Positions 42,092-52,927 of a stretch of DNA of 64,000 nucleotides are shown piece by piece. Numbering within the stretch: the stretch's first letter is position 1; each line of letters starts with the position of its first letter. The stretch covers positions 908,267 through 972,266 of the forward strand of contig BCJX01000002.1 in the NCBI GenBank assembly GCA_001600415.1. The letters run 5' to 3'. The notes under the pieces are model-generated. The model ran no database searches, was not told where the DNA came from, and was given only the letters and a program-made list of their open reading frames with translations. This DNA is from Pascua guehoae (taxonomy: Eukaryota > Basidiomycota > Tremellomycetes > Trichosporonales > Trichosporonaceae). The translations under genes and the position numbers were made by a program.

Positions 42092-45000
42092 ATGGAGCCG
42101 AAACCGCCCCCCGGTCCTCACCGTCCCGACTCCCCTCCTCACCGCCCCGGTTCCCCGCCTCACCGCGGACCGCCCAAGGAGCCGTACCCCGAGCTCACCT
42201 TTGAAGCCGGTGAGTCTCATCCACAACCCAGAAGGCTTGGCATCCCTCACACTCAGAGTACAAGTCGCTCGACGGACCGCTCCGTGGCCGCCTCGACCAG
42301 TTTACTGTAAGCATCCCCCCCCGTTTCAAGCCTGACACCCCAGGGCGGCCACTACTCCCAGGTCAACCTCTCGGCGCTCCTGTATGCCCACCGCCTGGAT
42401 GGCCCCGACTATGTCAAGCTCGAAGTCTGGAGCGCACCTGGCCTAAGCAAGCCGCCGTTTGACGAAGCCAAGCGCGCGACGTACAAAAAGGCAAAGAAGG
42501 GCGACCAGTTTGGTCCCTCTTGGGTGAGAGATGACTACCTGACCGGGCTAATGACAGACAAACCACTGGTTCAAGGTCACGGTACACATCCCGAAAGAGT
42601 TTGCAAAGTATGAGCGTGTCCAGCGTGCGTGATCAGCATCCTGCCTAAGCTGGAATGCAGCGCGCTAACGCGCAGTCGAGTTTGACTGCTCTGGCGAGGC
42701 CATGGTCTTTGACACCAATGGCAACCCGTACCATGGTGAGTCACGCCAACGAAGCGTGCTGACCCCAGGTCTCACTGGCGGGTTCCAGGGCGATCGCCGC
42801 GTCGAGTTTATCATTCCCGATGAACACCGCAAGGCTGGTGTCGGCCACTACTACATTGAAGCCAGCTGCAATGCCATGTTTGGCCAGAATGGCGAGAACC
42901 CCCCGGACGTGCGTCATCTCCGCCAGACATTGACTGACTGCAGCCAACCAAGTACTACCGTCTCAACTCTGCCGACCTCGTGGTCCCCAACATGGATGCC
43001 TGGTAGGTTAACCTATGGAGTTGTCTCCTAACCCCCAGGCGCCTCATGTGGGACTTTAACACTGTCAAGCAAGTCTTCCAGCAGCTGCCTGGCGACTCGA
43101 CCATGCGCAACCAGGCCAAGTGGACGGCCAACGAGATTATGAATGTGTTCCAGCAGGGTGACTTGTCGAGCATCCCCGAGACCCGCAAGGCTGCAGAACG
43201 TGTTCTTGGCCACGGATGGGAGAAGCGCCTCGACGAGGAGAGCAAGGACGCTGAAAAGCAGCACGGCACGCTCTGGGGTGTTGGGCATTGGTGAGCAACG
43301 TTTACACGTAGGCGACACTAACCCACAGCCACATTGACACGGCATGGCTGTGGCCATTCTCTGTCACGCAGCAAAAGTCTGCACGCTCGTGGTCAACCCA
43401 GTGCGACCTCATTGACCGCTACCCCGAGCACCGCTTCTCAGCCACGCAGGCGCAGCAGTTCAAGTGGGTCGAGCAGCTGTACCCGTCCCTGTTCCAGCGC
43501 ATCCGTGGCAAGGTCGCCGAGGGAAAGTTCCAGCCTATTGGGTGCACATGGGTGGAGATGGACACCAATGTCCCCTCGGGCGAGGCACTTATTCGTCAAT
43601 TCCTCTACGGCCAGCGCTACTACGAGAGCCGCTTTGGCAAGCGCTCCAACACGTTTGTCCTTCCGGATACTTGTGAGTGGCACGGTCTGAATGTTTGGCG
43701 CTAAACCACAGTCGGCTACTCGAGCCAGCTGCCCCAGATCTCGCGCCTCGCGGGTGCTCCCAACTTTTTCACCCAAAAGCTGTCGTGGAACGCGATCAAC
43801 AGGTTCCCACACACCACCTTCAACTGGGCCGGCCTCGATGGATCGCAGGTGCTCACCCACATGACCCCAGTCAACAGCTACAATGCCCAGTGGGTTCAGC
43901 TCCGAGTTTCCATTGCTCATGCTCCAGGTGCAATATTGATGAAATTCGTCGCGGCATGGTCAACCACCAGAACCTCGATGTCAGCTGTGAGTGAAGCACA
44001 TCTAGCTCTTCCTGACATTCAGCAAACGCTCTTCTCCTCTTTGGCAACGGCGACGGCGGTGGTGGCCCCACTCCCCCCATGCTTGAAAAGCTCCGCCGTG
44101 CTCGTGCCGTTGGACAGCGCCGCGACGCAGGTGGCCAACTGCCCCTCGTCAAGATGGGCGGCAGCATTGAACAGTTTTACGATGCCGTCCGCGCCGAGAC
44201 GGACAATGGCCGTCGTCTGCCCATCTGGCGCGGCGAGCTCTACTTTGAGCTCCACCGTGCAACCTACACGTCACACGGCTCGATCAAAAAGCACAACCGC
44301 AAGAGCGAGATTCTCATGCGCGAGGCCGAGTATGCTGCCACCATGGCGAGCTTGCTGGACTCGAAATACAAGTACCCCAAGGACAAGCTCGACGCTGCGT
44401 GGGAGGACCTGCTCCTCTGCCAGTTCCACGACGTCTTGCCTGGCTCGTCGATTGCAATGGTCTATGTCGACGCCGAGGAAAAGTACGCAAAACTGCAAAA
44501 GTCGATCAAAAAGGTCATTGAAGACGCATACTCTGTGCTCTACAAGGGTACTCTTCCTCTCGAGCCCAAGGCCACTGTCCCTGGCCGGGCGTCCGTCGTT
44601 GCCGTCAACACGCTTCCGGGTTATGCGCGCCAAGAGGTCATCAAGGTCCGCCTTGCAGACCACTCGTGTCTCCGCGGCCAGTCGGCCCAGGTCGCCGCAG
44701 ACGGCAAGCACGGGTTCCTCCTCGTCGAGGCTGCTGGTGACCACGAGTTTGGCATGCCCAAGGGTCTATACGCCGATGTTGGGCGCGCCACGGCGACAAA
44801 GGTTGGCGAAAATGCATTCGAGCTCGCAAACGCCTCGGTCAAGATGAAGATTGAAAACGGGCGGATTACGAGCCTCGTCGATGTTGCCTTGGAGTACGTC
44901 CGACGTCTAGAATACCGCTGACATTTCCAGCAAGGAGCTCATTCCCAAGGGCCAGACTGGCGGCATGGTCATTATGGAGGACCACCCGAACTACTGGGAG

Positions 45001-46165
45001 TAAGTGCTATCCGGACTGCCCGAGCTGATCGAAAGCGCCTGGGATGTCGAAGACTTCCACCTTCAAAAGCAGACGCATCTCAAGTTTGAGTCGGTTGCCA
45101 TCAAGGAGAACGGTCCTCTTCGTGGTACTATCGCCGCTTCGCTCAAGTATGGCAAGAGCACCGTTGAGCTGGACATTTCGCTCGACGCAATCACTGCGTC
45201 GCTCAAGCCTGGCGCCCGTAGCATGGTCCGCTTTGACGCACACGTCAACTGGCACGAAAAGCACATGTTCCTCAAGTGTGGGTACAGTTTGCGGAAGCGT
45301 CACTCACCCATCCAGTCGAGCTCCCGCTCGATATTCACAACGACAATGCCACGTACGACACGCAGTTTGGCACGCTCTCGCGCCCGACGCACCGCAACAC
45401 GTCGTGGGATGCGGCCAAGTTTGAGGTGTGTGGCCACAAGTTTGCCGACTTGAGCGAGTACGGCTACGGCGTGGCGCTCCTCAACGACTGCAAGTATGGA
45501 TAGTGAGTGAAGTCCGGTGGTCGTGCCTGCCCACTGGCAACACAACCAGTCGCCCGCGCTGACTCCAGTGCAACCCAAGGAAACGTCATGCGCCTGTCGC
45601 TGCTGCGCGGCCCGACGATGCCAGACCCCGAGACAGACATGGGCAAGCACACGTTCTCGTTTGCCATCTACCCGCACCTGGGCACGTACACCGAGAGCGA
45701 CGTGACGGCCGTGTCGTACGCGTTCAACGCGCCGATGCGCCTCCGCCTCGGCTCGTCTGCCGCGGCCACCGCGGCCGCAAGCACACCGTTTTCCGTCTCT
45801 GGTGCGCCCAACGTCTTCCTCGAGACGATCAAGCGTGGCGAGGACGACGTGCACGCCTCGGGCAAGGAGCAGACGCTCATCCTGCGTCTGTTTGAGCAGT
45901 TTGGCGGACACGCCACGGCCCAGCTCAAGATGTGAGCCTCACCCCCCCCGTGTTCGTTATTACTGACCCTAGCTCTGGCCTCAATGTTGCAAACACCGAA
46001 CTCGTCAACATTATGGAAGACCACCTCGACGACCTCAAGACGTCGACGTCGGGTGACAAGACGCGCGTCTCGCTCAACTTCCGCGGGCACGAGATTAAGA
46101 CTGTCCGCCTGACGCTCAAGCCGGGCTCGAAGCGCGTCTCGACCGACGGCTGGGTCAAGCTGTAA
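42092..46165 (+). CDS. AMS1: Alpha-mannosidase, GH38 class 2C (Ams1-type)
   Basis: Cytosolic/vacuolar alpha-mannosidase that trims free oligosaccharides from glycoprotein turnover; in yeast Ams1 reaches the vacuole by the Cvt pathway. The gene has many small introns, and joined exons give a protein of about 1,100 residues, as expected. A proline-rich start ([17 protein letters not shown]) precedes the usual Ams1 N-terminal beta domain ([18 protein letters not shown]). Active site: [12 protein letters not shown] (zinc His and Asp, rebuilt over an intron near 43292-43328); [16 protein letters not shown] with the nucleophile Asp at codon 43666; [20 protein letters not shown]; then [20 protein letters not shown]. 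Middle part: [20 protein letters not shown] and [12 protein letters not shown]. The C-terminal beta domains end DGWVKL at 46165. Short exons around 44890-45040 and 43900 need careful splicing, but no damaging lesion was seen. Confidence 0.95.
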
Positions 46166-46575
46166 TCGGATCAGAGCTGTAGTTGCCTAAAGTTGCCAAG
46201 AATTGTAGATATCAAGAAGAACTGAAGAATGAATCGTTGGAAGTATGTCGAGAAGGGCGGTGGAGGCTGGGAGCGTGGTGGGGTCTTGAGGAGTGGCTCA
46301 GCCAAAGAAGCGAGGATCGCCTTGGGCGCCTGATCTGCCTGCACGCCCTGCAACCCATCGGGACATCCTCTCCCTCTACAAATCGCAGTGTCGTCTGAAG
46401 ATCAGGTAACGGCATGGACCCCTCCGTTGCCCACCTTGCAGACGACGCATTCGGGTCCCCAGCCTCGCAACAAAACCGCACCCTGGAAGCGATCAAAGCA
46501 TGAAATTTGGCCAAGTCCCCAATTTCCACCCCCACGCATGCATTATATTGCACAGAGCATTGCCAATATTCAACA

Positions 46576-46673
46576 TTGCCCCTTGCTCAGTTGGTAGAGC
46601 GTTTACTTGGTTAAAAAGCGAAACAACGGTGAAGGCTGTCGGTTGCGCGTTCGAATCCTCCGTGCCGCGTCAG
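46576..46673 (+). pseudogene. tRNA-like relic with A and B boxes
   Basis: GCTCAGTTGGTAGAGCGT is a perfect D arm / A box of the Lys-Thr type, and GCGTTCGAATCCT is B-box-like about 60 bases on. The acceptor strands do not pair, the T stem is mismatched (GCGCG against CCTCC), and the anticodon stem (TTTAC against GTGAA) encloses an over-long loop. Probably a decayed tRNA or tRNA-derived repeat. Confidence 0.4.
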
Positions 46674-47741
46674 AGTCGTGCTTGGCGCGAATGCGACGTC
46701 TTACACTGTACCTACTGTCAGTAAACCACAGACCAGCGGCCGAGGAAGAAAAAGTCGGCGTGATAGCGGGTTGGAGTCCGTTGTTAGGGGCCCTTCATTT
46801 TTTGTGCCCTCTTGCTTTGTTCTTTTTGGCCGTCTCTGTGGTCAGTATGGGGGTGTTGGATGGGAGGTTGGAGGGCAAAAAGAGGTGATTTTTTTCGGAT
46901 CCGTGATGGCACGGAGTTTTGGTTGTAATCCATAATTTTGATTCCGCTAATGCTTCATTAGTATGGAGTGTTCCATTTTGAACGCGAGCGCCCTCTTGTA
47001 TTGGTAGGAAATGGAACGTCGCAAGTCTGTGGATTGCATGAACCCCCGCGATGTATGCATGTACCAGCTGCACGACTAGGTTGGGCCGAATTTTCTCTGT
47101 CAGAAACAATGGAACTCTTGCAATTTGGAGATATGGAGGTTGGCAGTTGCACGTCGAGTAGCAATAACATTGGGGTTTCAGTCAGGTGTGGAGGAATTCC
47201 AGTGCCAGTGGCAAAATACCAAAGCTACAACTTGCCAGTTTACAATGTATGTACTTACGGAGAGACGTGTAGGGGACGGCCAGAGGACATGTGCTCTGGG
47301 GGACTGGAGGAGGGCAGTTAGCGGGTACACCTACTACGAGGACACTACAGAGACATTGGCGAAAAAGGACATTGGTCCCAGAGGATGGTGGTGAGGGCGT
47401 TGCAGACGATGCAGTCGGAGAGGACCACATCTAGAATACCGTCCTGCTTTAGCACCACGCAAGTCTTGGGTGAGGCGGTTTAAATGTTAACATCCAAAGC
47501 TCCTGATTCATCGATAAGATTCACGGGGCTGGTTGTGGATATTTTCCACCACTGTAGTGGGAACGAGTGGCACGTTTTCCTGGTGGAGTGACACGGCCTC
47601 GCCGAGCCCTCCTAACAGCGCTACCAGCCGCGCTCAACTTCCAGACGCAAGACGCATGTGACATCGTCTGCAACGCGGACGCACAACGCACACGACCAAG
47701 CGTTCCTGTTTGATAATAGAAGGATGTTTGGAAGAAGTATA

Positions 47742-47987
47742 CTGTAAAACCGCCATAAACAGGACTGCTGTCACACGTCACAAGGCAGAAATCCAGTCCT
47801 GTCACAGTGTCACAGAACACCGAGTCCTGTTGTTTGGGTAGTTATTACTATCCAAATCGTCTCAATTTGCCCAAATTTTGGCCAAAATCTACCCTTGTCC
47901 GGTCCTGTCACAGGTCACAGACGCAGAATCCTGTACCCCACTAAGTGGGGTTTACAGATAAAATTCCTGTTTATGGCGGTTTTACAG
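47742..47987. mobile_element. TIR-B element, 246-bp MITE with TA flanks
   Basis: CTGTAAAACCGCCATAAACA then GGA occurs at 47742 and, exactly inverted, ends at 47987 (TCCTGTTTATGGCGG then TTTTACAG). Both ends are flanked by TA. Inside lie subterminal repeats of CCTGTCACA..GTCACAG. No coding frame. The near-perfect ends suggest recent activity of a Tc1/mariner-like transposase elsewhere. Confidence 0.85.
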
Positions 47988-48181
47988 TACTTTGCTCTCA
48001 TGCCTCTCCGGTCTCGACGACCTCGCCGACATCGGCATTACCTCCCAACCTCACATGTTAGCACACGCGCACACTCGCGAAGCAAGACGATACATTTTCT
48101 AATCTAACTCTATGATACACGAATGCAACGGTCTGGGGTTCTAAATTTCAGAAGGGGAAAAAACAAACAAGATACTTGGGG

Positions 48182-50458
48182 CTACACCACCTGACCGTAC
48201 GCCTGTCGACGCCACTCGACATGCTGCTCGTGTCCCCTGCCCCAATCAAACGTGCCGCAATTGTTGATTTCGCGGACACGGCGGTCGCCACCAGGCAAGC
48301 GGACGTTGCACGAGGGCCAGAACTTGCACCCGCACATGGTACTGTCGTCGTCCCTTGCGCTGCCGACCTTGGACCACCCCCGGTTGGCGTTTGAGGGGAA
48401 GCAGTCTTTGAGCGCTGCAAAGGTCGGGACCATGCCCCAGAGCCTTGTCGCAAAGCCCTTGTTCTGGGCGGCCTGCTGCTCCTTTTCGGAAAAGGACGTG
48501 GTGCCGTACATGGTCGCGGGGCCGCGGTAGAGGGGCGGCTCGGGCTCGGCCGAGAGCGTAATGGGGAGCGGCGAGTAGCTCGGTTTGGCCGAGTGGGGCG
48601 CCTGGCGGACGTCGGGCGCGTAGAGATGCTGGACCTGCGGGGGCTGGGCCGAGCGCGGCGTCCACTCCTTTTCGGCGCGGGGCGGCGTGTTGGGGCCGCT
48701 CGAGTCGAGCATCTCGGTCGAGGCGGGGCGCGACGGCGGGGTGCGCGGGGGGATGCGCATGGGCCGCATCGGGGACGGTTCGTGCGTGACATTCTTGTCA
48801 AAGGTGAGCATGCGCGCCGACGAGGGTAAAGGGTTGGGGTCGTAGTGCGGCGACTTCGGGAGGGGGCGCGGCGCGTCAGACCCAGGCACGGTGAGGTGGC
48901 CGTTGCCGTCGATCGGCGAGGGGGCCGTGACGGACACGGGCGGAATGGGGAGCGGCGGGCGAGGCGAAGCCGACTTGGAGTTGGCGGCGGGTGCCGTGTT
49001 GGGCGCGCCGGGCGAGTCGCCCATCCACCACGTGAAGCGCGATGTGTCCTCGACTGCGCGGGGCGGCGGCGGCGGCGGAAAGTTGAGCAGGGCAGGGTGG
49101 ATGTCTGCCGCGGCGGAAATGGTCTTGTTCGGCGGCGCCGGGCGGGCCGGGCGCGGGACTGGCGGCGGCGTGCTCGTCTGCGGCGGCAGGGCGAGGGCCG
49201 CATCGAGGGCGGCGCGCGTGATGGGCGTGGGACCATTGGGTGTCGGCTGAGTCACGGCCACGGCCACGGGCGGAGCGGGGCGGCGGGGCGGCTGCTTGCG
49301 TCCGGTCGTGTCGACCGAGAGGCGGGGGCGGGTGGGGCGCTTTGGCGACGTCTCGACCGTGAGGCGCGGGCGGGGACGCGAGGGTGGCGGTGTCGGGACC
49401 GTCTGCCCTGGGCGCCACGGCGCGTCGAGACTACGCTTGGGAACGCGGAGCGGCCGCCACACATCCTCCGCCTTCTTGGCCGCCGGCGAGGCGGGCATGC
49501 TTGGAACCTTGGACGTGTGCGACTTGCGCCATGTGCGCGACCCAGGCCGCGTGGCGGGCGTACGGCTCGCGCAGTCTGTGAGTCCCGCCGCACTGGGCAT
49601 GCCGTCCGGCAGAGGCGGGGGCCCGGCCACACCCAGGAATGGAAGATTGACCGTGTCGAGCGCCGACACGTCCTGGAACGGGAAGAGGACGGGCGTGGGG
49701 GTGGCTTCCGGGGGTGCGGGGTCGGCCGACGCGCCCAGGACAGGGACAATGTCCTTGTCCCACTCGCGCACCTCGTGGACGGGGAACAGGGCGGTGAGGC
49801 CCATCATGGACCAGGGCCTCACGAGGTCCTTGTCGCCCAGCTCGCCCGAGAGCAGGAGGCGAATGTTGCCGCGCGCAAAGTGGTCGGGGTACTTGCGCGC
49901 GAGGGCGCGTGCGAGGCGGAAATAGCTCACGGCCGCGAGAAAGGCCGACTGCGAGCTGCTGAGTGCGAGACAGTCGATCGTGTCCGTCTGGGCGTGGGGT
50001 GAGCTACCGCACCTGCCATCCTGCACTCGCACACTCACCTGCATGCTCTTTGGATCCTCGACAATGAGGCGCCGGTGCTTGGGGATAATCTTTGCCATTT
50101 TCCGCACCACCTGTTGTGCGTCCTGCGCTGAACTGCGTATTTGCTCGTCGTGGCCTTCGGACTTTGCATCGGCGAGGTCCTGGAGCACGAGGTTGTTGAG
50201 ATACGCATACACGAGGACGGGATCGGTCGGCTCGGGTGCCTCGACAAAGCGCGACGCCGCCAGCGGCGCCACGTGTTGGATCAGAAACTCATGGCTCGGG
50301 ATGAACACGGGCTGCGACGGGTCGATTGGCGCCTTGGGAAAGCGCACAATCGCCTCATCGGGGAGAAGAGCGAGGAGGTCTTCGTGGAGGTCGGGAAGGT
50401 GCTGACTGGGCAGCCGGCCCAAGACGTCCTCGCGAGTGGGTAGGGCTGGCAGGGGCAT
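48182..50458 (-). CDS. Large proline-rich hypothetical protein
   Basis: Not recognised. One open frame of 758 codons; a likely 51-nt in-frame intron (50038-49988, GTGAGT..CAG) would give 741 residues. The first 230 residues look folded and helical: EDLLALLPDEAIVRFPKAPI, YAYLNNLVLQDLADAKSE, QDAQQVVRKMAKIIPKHR, FLAAVSYFRLARALARKYPD and RPWSMMGLTALFPVHEV. The middle 430 residues are Pro/Arg/Ser/Thr-rich with many PxxP motifs. The C-terminal 90 residues are again ordered and cysteine-bearing (LWGMVPTFAALKDCFP, STMCGCKFWPSCNVRLPGGD, REINNCGTFDWGRG). A cytoskeletal, endocytic or signalling adaptor is conceivable, but nothing specific can be claimed. The start is the ATG before PLPALPTREDVLGRL. Confidence 0.7.
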   Translation of the reverse strand: MPLPALPTREDVLGRLPSQHLPDLHEDLLALLPDEAIVRFPKAPIDPSQPVFIPSHEFLIQHVAPLAASRFVEAPEPTDPVLVYAYLNNLVLQDLADAKSEGHDEQIRSSAQDAQQVVRKMAKIIPKHRRLIVEDPKSMQVSVRVQDGRCGSSPHAQTDTIDCLALSSSQSAFLAAVSYFRLARALARKYPDHFARGNIRLLLSGELGDKDLVRPWSMMGLTALFPVHEVREWDKDIVPVLGASADPAPPEATPTPVLFPFQDVSALDTVNLPFLGVAGPPPLPDGMPSAAGLTDCASRTPATRPGSRTWRKSHTSKVPSMPASPAAKKAEDVWRPLRVPKRSLDAPWRPGQTVPTPPPSRPRPRLTVETSPKRPTRPRLSVDTTGRKQPPRRPAPPVAVAVTQPTPNGPTPITRAALDAALALPPQTSTPPPVPRPARPAPPNKTISAAADIHPALLNFPPPPPPRAVEDTSRFTWWMGDSPGAPNTAPAANSKSASPRPPLPIPPVSVTAPSPIDGNGHLTVPGSDAPRPLPKSPHYDPNPLPSSARMLTFDKNVTHEPSPMRPMRIPPRTPPSRPASTEMLDSSGPNTPPRAEKEWTPRSAQPPQVQHLYAPDVRQAPHSAKPSYSPLPITLSAEPEPPLYRGPATMYGTTSFSEKEQQAAQNKGFATRLWGMVPTFAALKDCFPSNANRGWSKVGSARDDDSTMCGCKFWPSCNVRLPGGDRRVREINNCGTFDWGRGHEQHVEWRRQAYGQVV

Positions 50459-51371
50459 CGGGGTGCTGGTGCTAGCTGTGGATTGTAGAGGCTGAGGTCA
50501 GCGATGCCACCTTACGTTGCGGCAGTGATAAAGGCAAGGGATGGCTCACCTCCAACTTGGTGGCAGCTGTGCCGTGGGGAATGTAGAGACGGAGCGCTCA
50601 GCGCTGGTGCGTCGCTGCTGTTGATGGCGGGCGCGCGATAAAGAAAGAGTGACTGGCCAGTCGCAACTCGGTTGCGTCGTGGTCGGTCGTGGTCGTCGTC
50701 GTCGAAAGAGTCGCGACTTTGGAAAGAACGTCAAGGTCGTCACAGCGCTGCTGTGGTGGCAATGGTCGTGGACAATAATCAATCGGGGGGACGTCAGCAG
50801 GCCATCCACTCGCATACTTATACAAGTAGCAGAGGCCGTGGACGAGGCTGTGCGGTCATGGTTTTTGCATTCGTCACTTGGTCAGAGATGGACACCGCCA
50901 CCTCCTCATGTCGGTCGCATCAGAAGTCTGTTACGTGTTGCAGAACGCGACACCACCCCGACATCCCCTGGGCCCAAGGTTTGGTCCTGGCGGGGAGTTG
51001 TACTCTAGCGGCGATCTGTGTGGGCAGTCTCTGGTGCATGGGTGCACGGATGGGAAACAGGTCCCAGAGGGGTGGATGGGGGAGGTGGGGGGTGGTGGTT
51101 TGATCAAGCTGTGTTGTGCTGTGCAAATCAAAGGAGGCAGTTTGAGGGTGAGGGAGGCACGTTTGAGGCTTGCCATGGGTGGGTGGCCATGCTGGGGGTC
51201 CAGAAACCAGCGTCAATCAGGGGAACTGAGCTTAAAGCAGTGGCAGTAAGGTCACGTGCAGCACCGCCACCCCAACACTTAAACGTCTTCAACGTGTGCT
51301 TTCCCCTCATGTATAAACCCCAGCTCTCCTTGTTCCATCCCCCTGCGGTTTTCATTTCTGTCCATCCTACC
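50459..51371. other. Divergent intergenic region, nothing recognised
   Basis: Upstream of both the large proline-rich gene (minus) and the next gene (plus). A TATAAA-like ATGTATAAAC lies at about 51310, roughly 60 bases before the ATG of the plus-strand gene. Confidence 0.5.
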
Positions 51372-52438
51372 ATGCTGGCCCAAGCTCCCCGAAAGGCGCA
51401 TTCGATTCGCCGCAAACCCCCTCCAACCTACTCGAGGTTGGGGTTGAACGCCAACGACGTAGCTCTACAAGGGGTTGAGACGCCACAACCACCCCCCGTT
51501 CCCGAAAAGGACCATCCGCCAGCAACGGCCCAGCCAGCAGCGGAAACCATGGTACAACCACCACCACCAACGCATGTGCCAGCCCCTGCGTCTCCCATGT
51601 AAGTGGAAGATTGGCAAGACGACCAAGCAACTGACGCGGCAGGGCCACACGTTCGCCCCCGAGGGCGGTGCGAATCCCATACTTTACAGCGCCGGCCCCC
51701 TTGTCCGAGTACTTTATCGACGTCTTCAACCAACGAGACCCCGCAACGTGTGTACCTAGCTAGATCCAAGGCGTTTATTGACGGCTTCAGATTTCCCCCG
51801 GACGTGCAGGCGTACCTCGAGTGTGTGAGCCGTAGCGGTGACGGACAGCCAATCGGCCTCTTCCACCATGACATTCCCGCGGACACTGCGCGTTACGTGC
51901 CCAATGTCGAGCTGGTTCGCCGCGGTCTCGAGATTCTCAAAGTCGAGAGCACACGTGGGGCGGCGGGTATCTGGATTGATCCCTTGGAAGTTACACATAC
52001 CGACCTGGCCAAATACCCTCACTACCCTTGGCTGGGCGCGCTCCGGCGCCGGGGCGAACTGGCAAACCTCGTCAATCAGATCGACACCATGTGGCAGACT
52101 GAGAAGGAGTGGATTCCAGGGACTCTGCGCGAGTCGTTCATTGTCCTCGTGAGTTGGTGTACTGGATTCTTATCCTGGGAGGAACGACTCTGACCCCGCA
52201 GGGCAACGTCCGCATGGCGCTCCCGACGAAACTGGGACATCCCGATGAAAACGCTCGCTGGGTCGAGCTCATTGGCATGGCGTACGGCTCCCACCACCCA
52301 CTTGAGGTCGCCAAAGCACATCCGTGGTATGTCGACCAGCATATCAACGATAGCATACAGGCATCCCTCTCGGGCGTCGGAGGCCAGTCGATACCGAGAC
52401 CCATTCTGCCCGACAGGCCGGACGGTACGAACGCATGA
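51372..52438 (+). CDS. Hypothetical protein, four exons
   Basis: Not recognised. Exons 51372-51598, 51643-51747, 51791-52148 and 52202-52438 give 308 residues. The first 85 residues are Pro/Gln-rich (PQPPPVPEKDHPPATAQPAA). An ordered region follows: YFTAPAPLSEYFIDVFNQRD, FPPDVQAYLECVSRSGDG, PIGLFHHDIPADTARYVPN, VELVRRGLEILKVES, IDPLEVTHTDLAKYPHYPWL, LVNQIDTMWQTEKEWIPGTL, and HPDENARWVELIGMAYGSHH. No catalytic motif, signal peptide or membrane segment is visible. The second intron (43 nt, GTGTGT..TTGACGGCTTCAG) is needed to avoid two stops and restores frame exactly, which supports the model. TATAAA stands about 60 bases before the start. Confidence 0.65.
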
Positions 52439-52927
52439 AGAGCCACTGGTTGGCGTCTACGTAGAAAGTGTAGCCCTAGAATTCATGTACAGTACCGCAT
52501 TGCATGCAGTCCTTGATCTCTCGTCTCAGATGCTCGAGAGCGTAGAGGACAGCGTCCCACGCTTTGTCAAACGCCCTTGGGCGGGCTGGCAGGTGTGGTG
52601 ACACATTACATGGCAGCTACAACAGGGCTCTGTGAGGCTCACCACTTGCTTCCAGCCTTCAGGCATCTTTCCTTGCACGCTTCTCACTCCGTCTTGTGAG
52701 CATGGGTTGCGTGTCACCAACTTGCCAGCGCATGCCAGCACTGCCACGAGCACTGCCCTGCACACCGCCACAGTGGCTGCCTCTTTGGCCCTCCGCTGAA
52801 CCCTATTCGACCCTCCCACATAAGACCTCCACTCTACACGCTGCATTCCGTCATCACCTTCCTTCGTCACCCGGCAACAACACTCCAACCATCACATTCT
52901 CAACACCACCACACCACGCATAGCACC
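52439..52927. other. Intergenic region upstream of CSN3
   Basis: 489 bases with no supported feature. The last 70 bases are a CACCACACCA-rich leader before the CSN3 ATG. Confidence 0.5.

Larger units (their letters stand above)
46166..48181. other. Intergenic region with tRNA-like relic and TIR-B element
   Basis: No protein gene supported in 2 kb. It contains a tRNA-like relic (46576-46673) and a 246-bp MITE (47742-47987). Confidence 0.5.

Noticed and set aside
46576..46673. Functional tRNA-Thr or tRNA-Lys
   Set aside because: A and B boxes are good but neither acceptor nor T stem pairs; kept only as a relic.
46795..47109. Minus-strand 105-codon open frame
   Set aside because: No splice signals, no homology I recognise, and composition like the surrounding intergenic DNA.
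48845..50002. 385-codon plus-strand frame opposite the proline-rich gene
   Set aside because: Arg/Gly-rich antisense shadow of Pro/Ala codons; no independent support.
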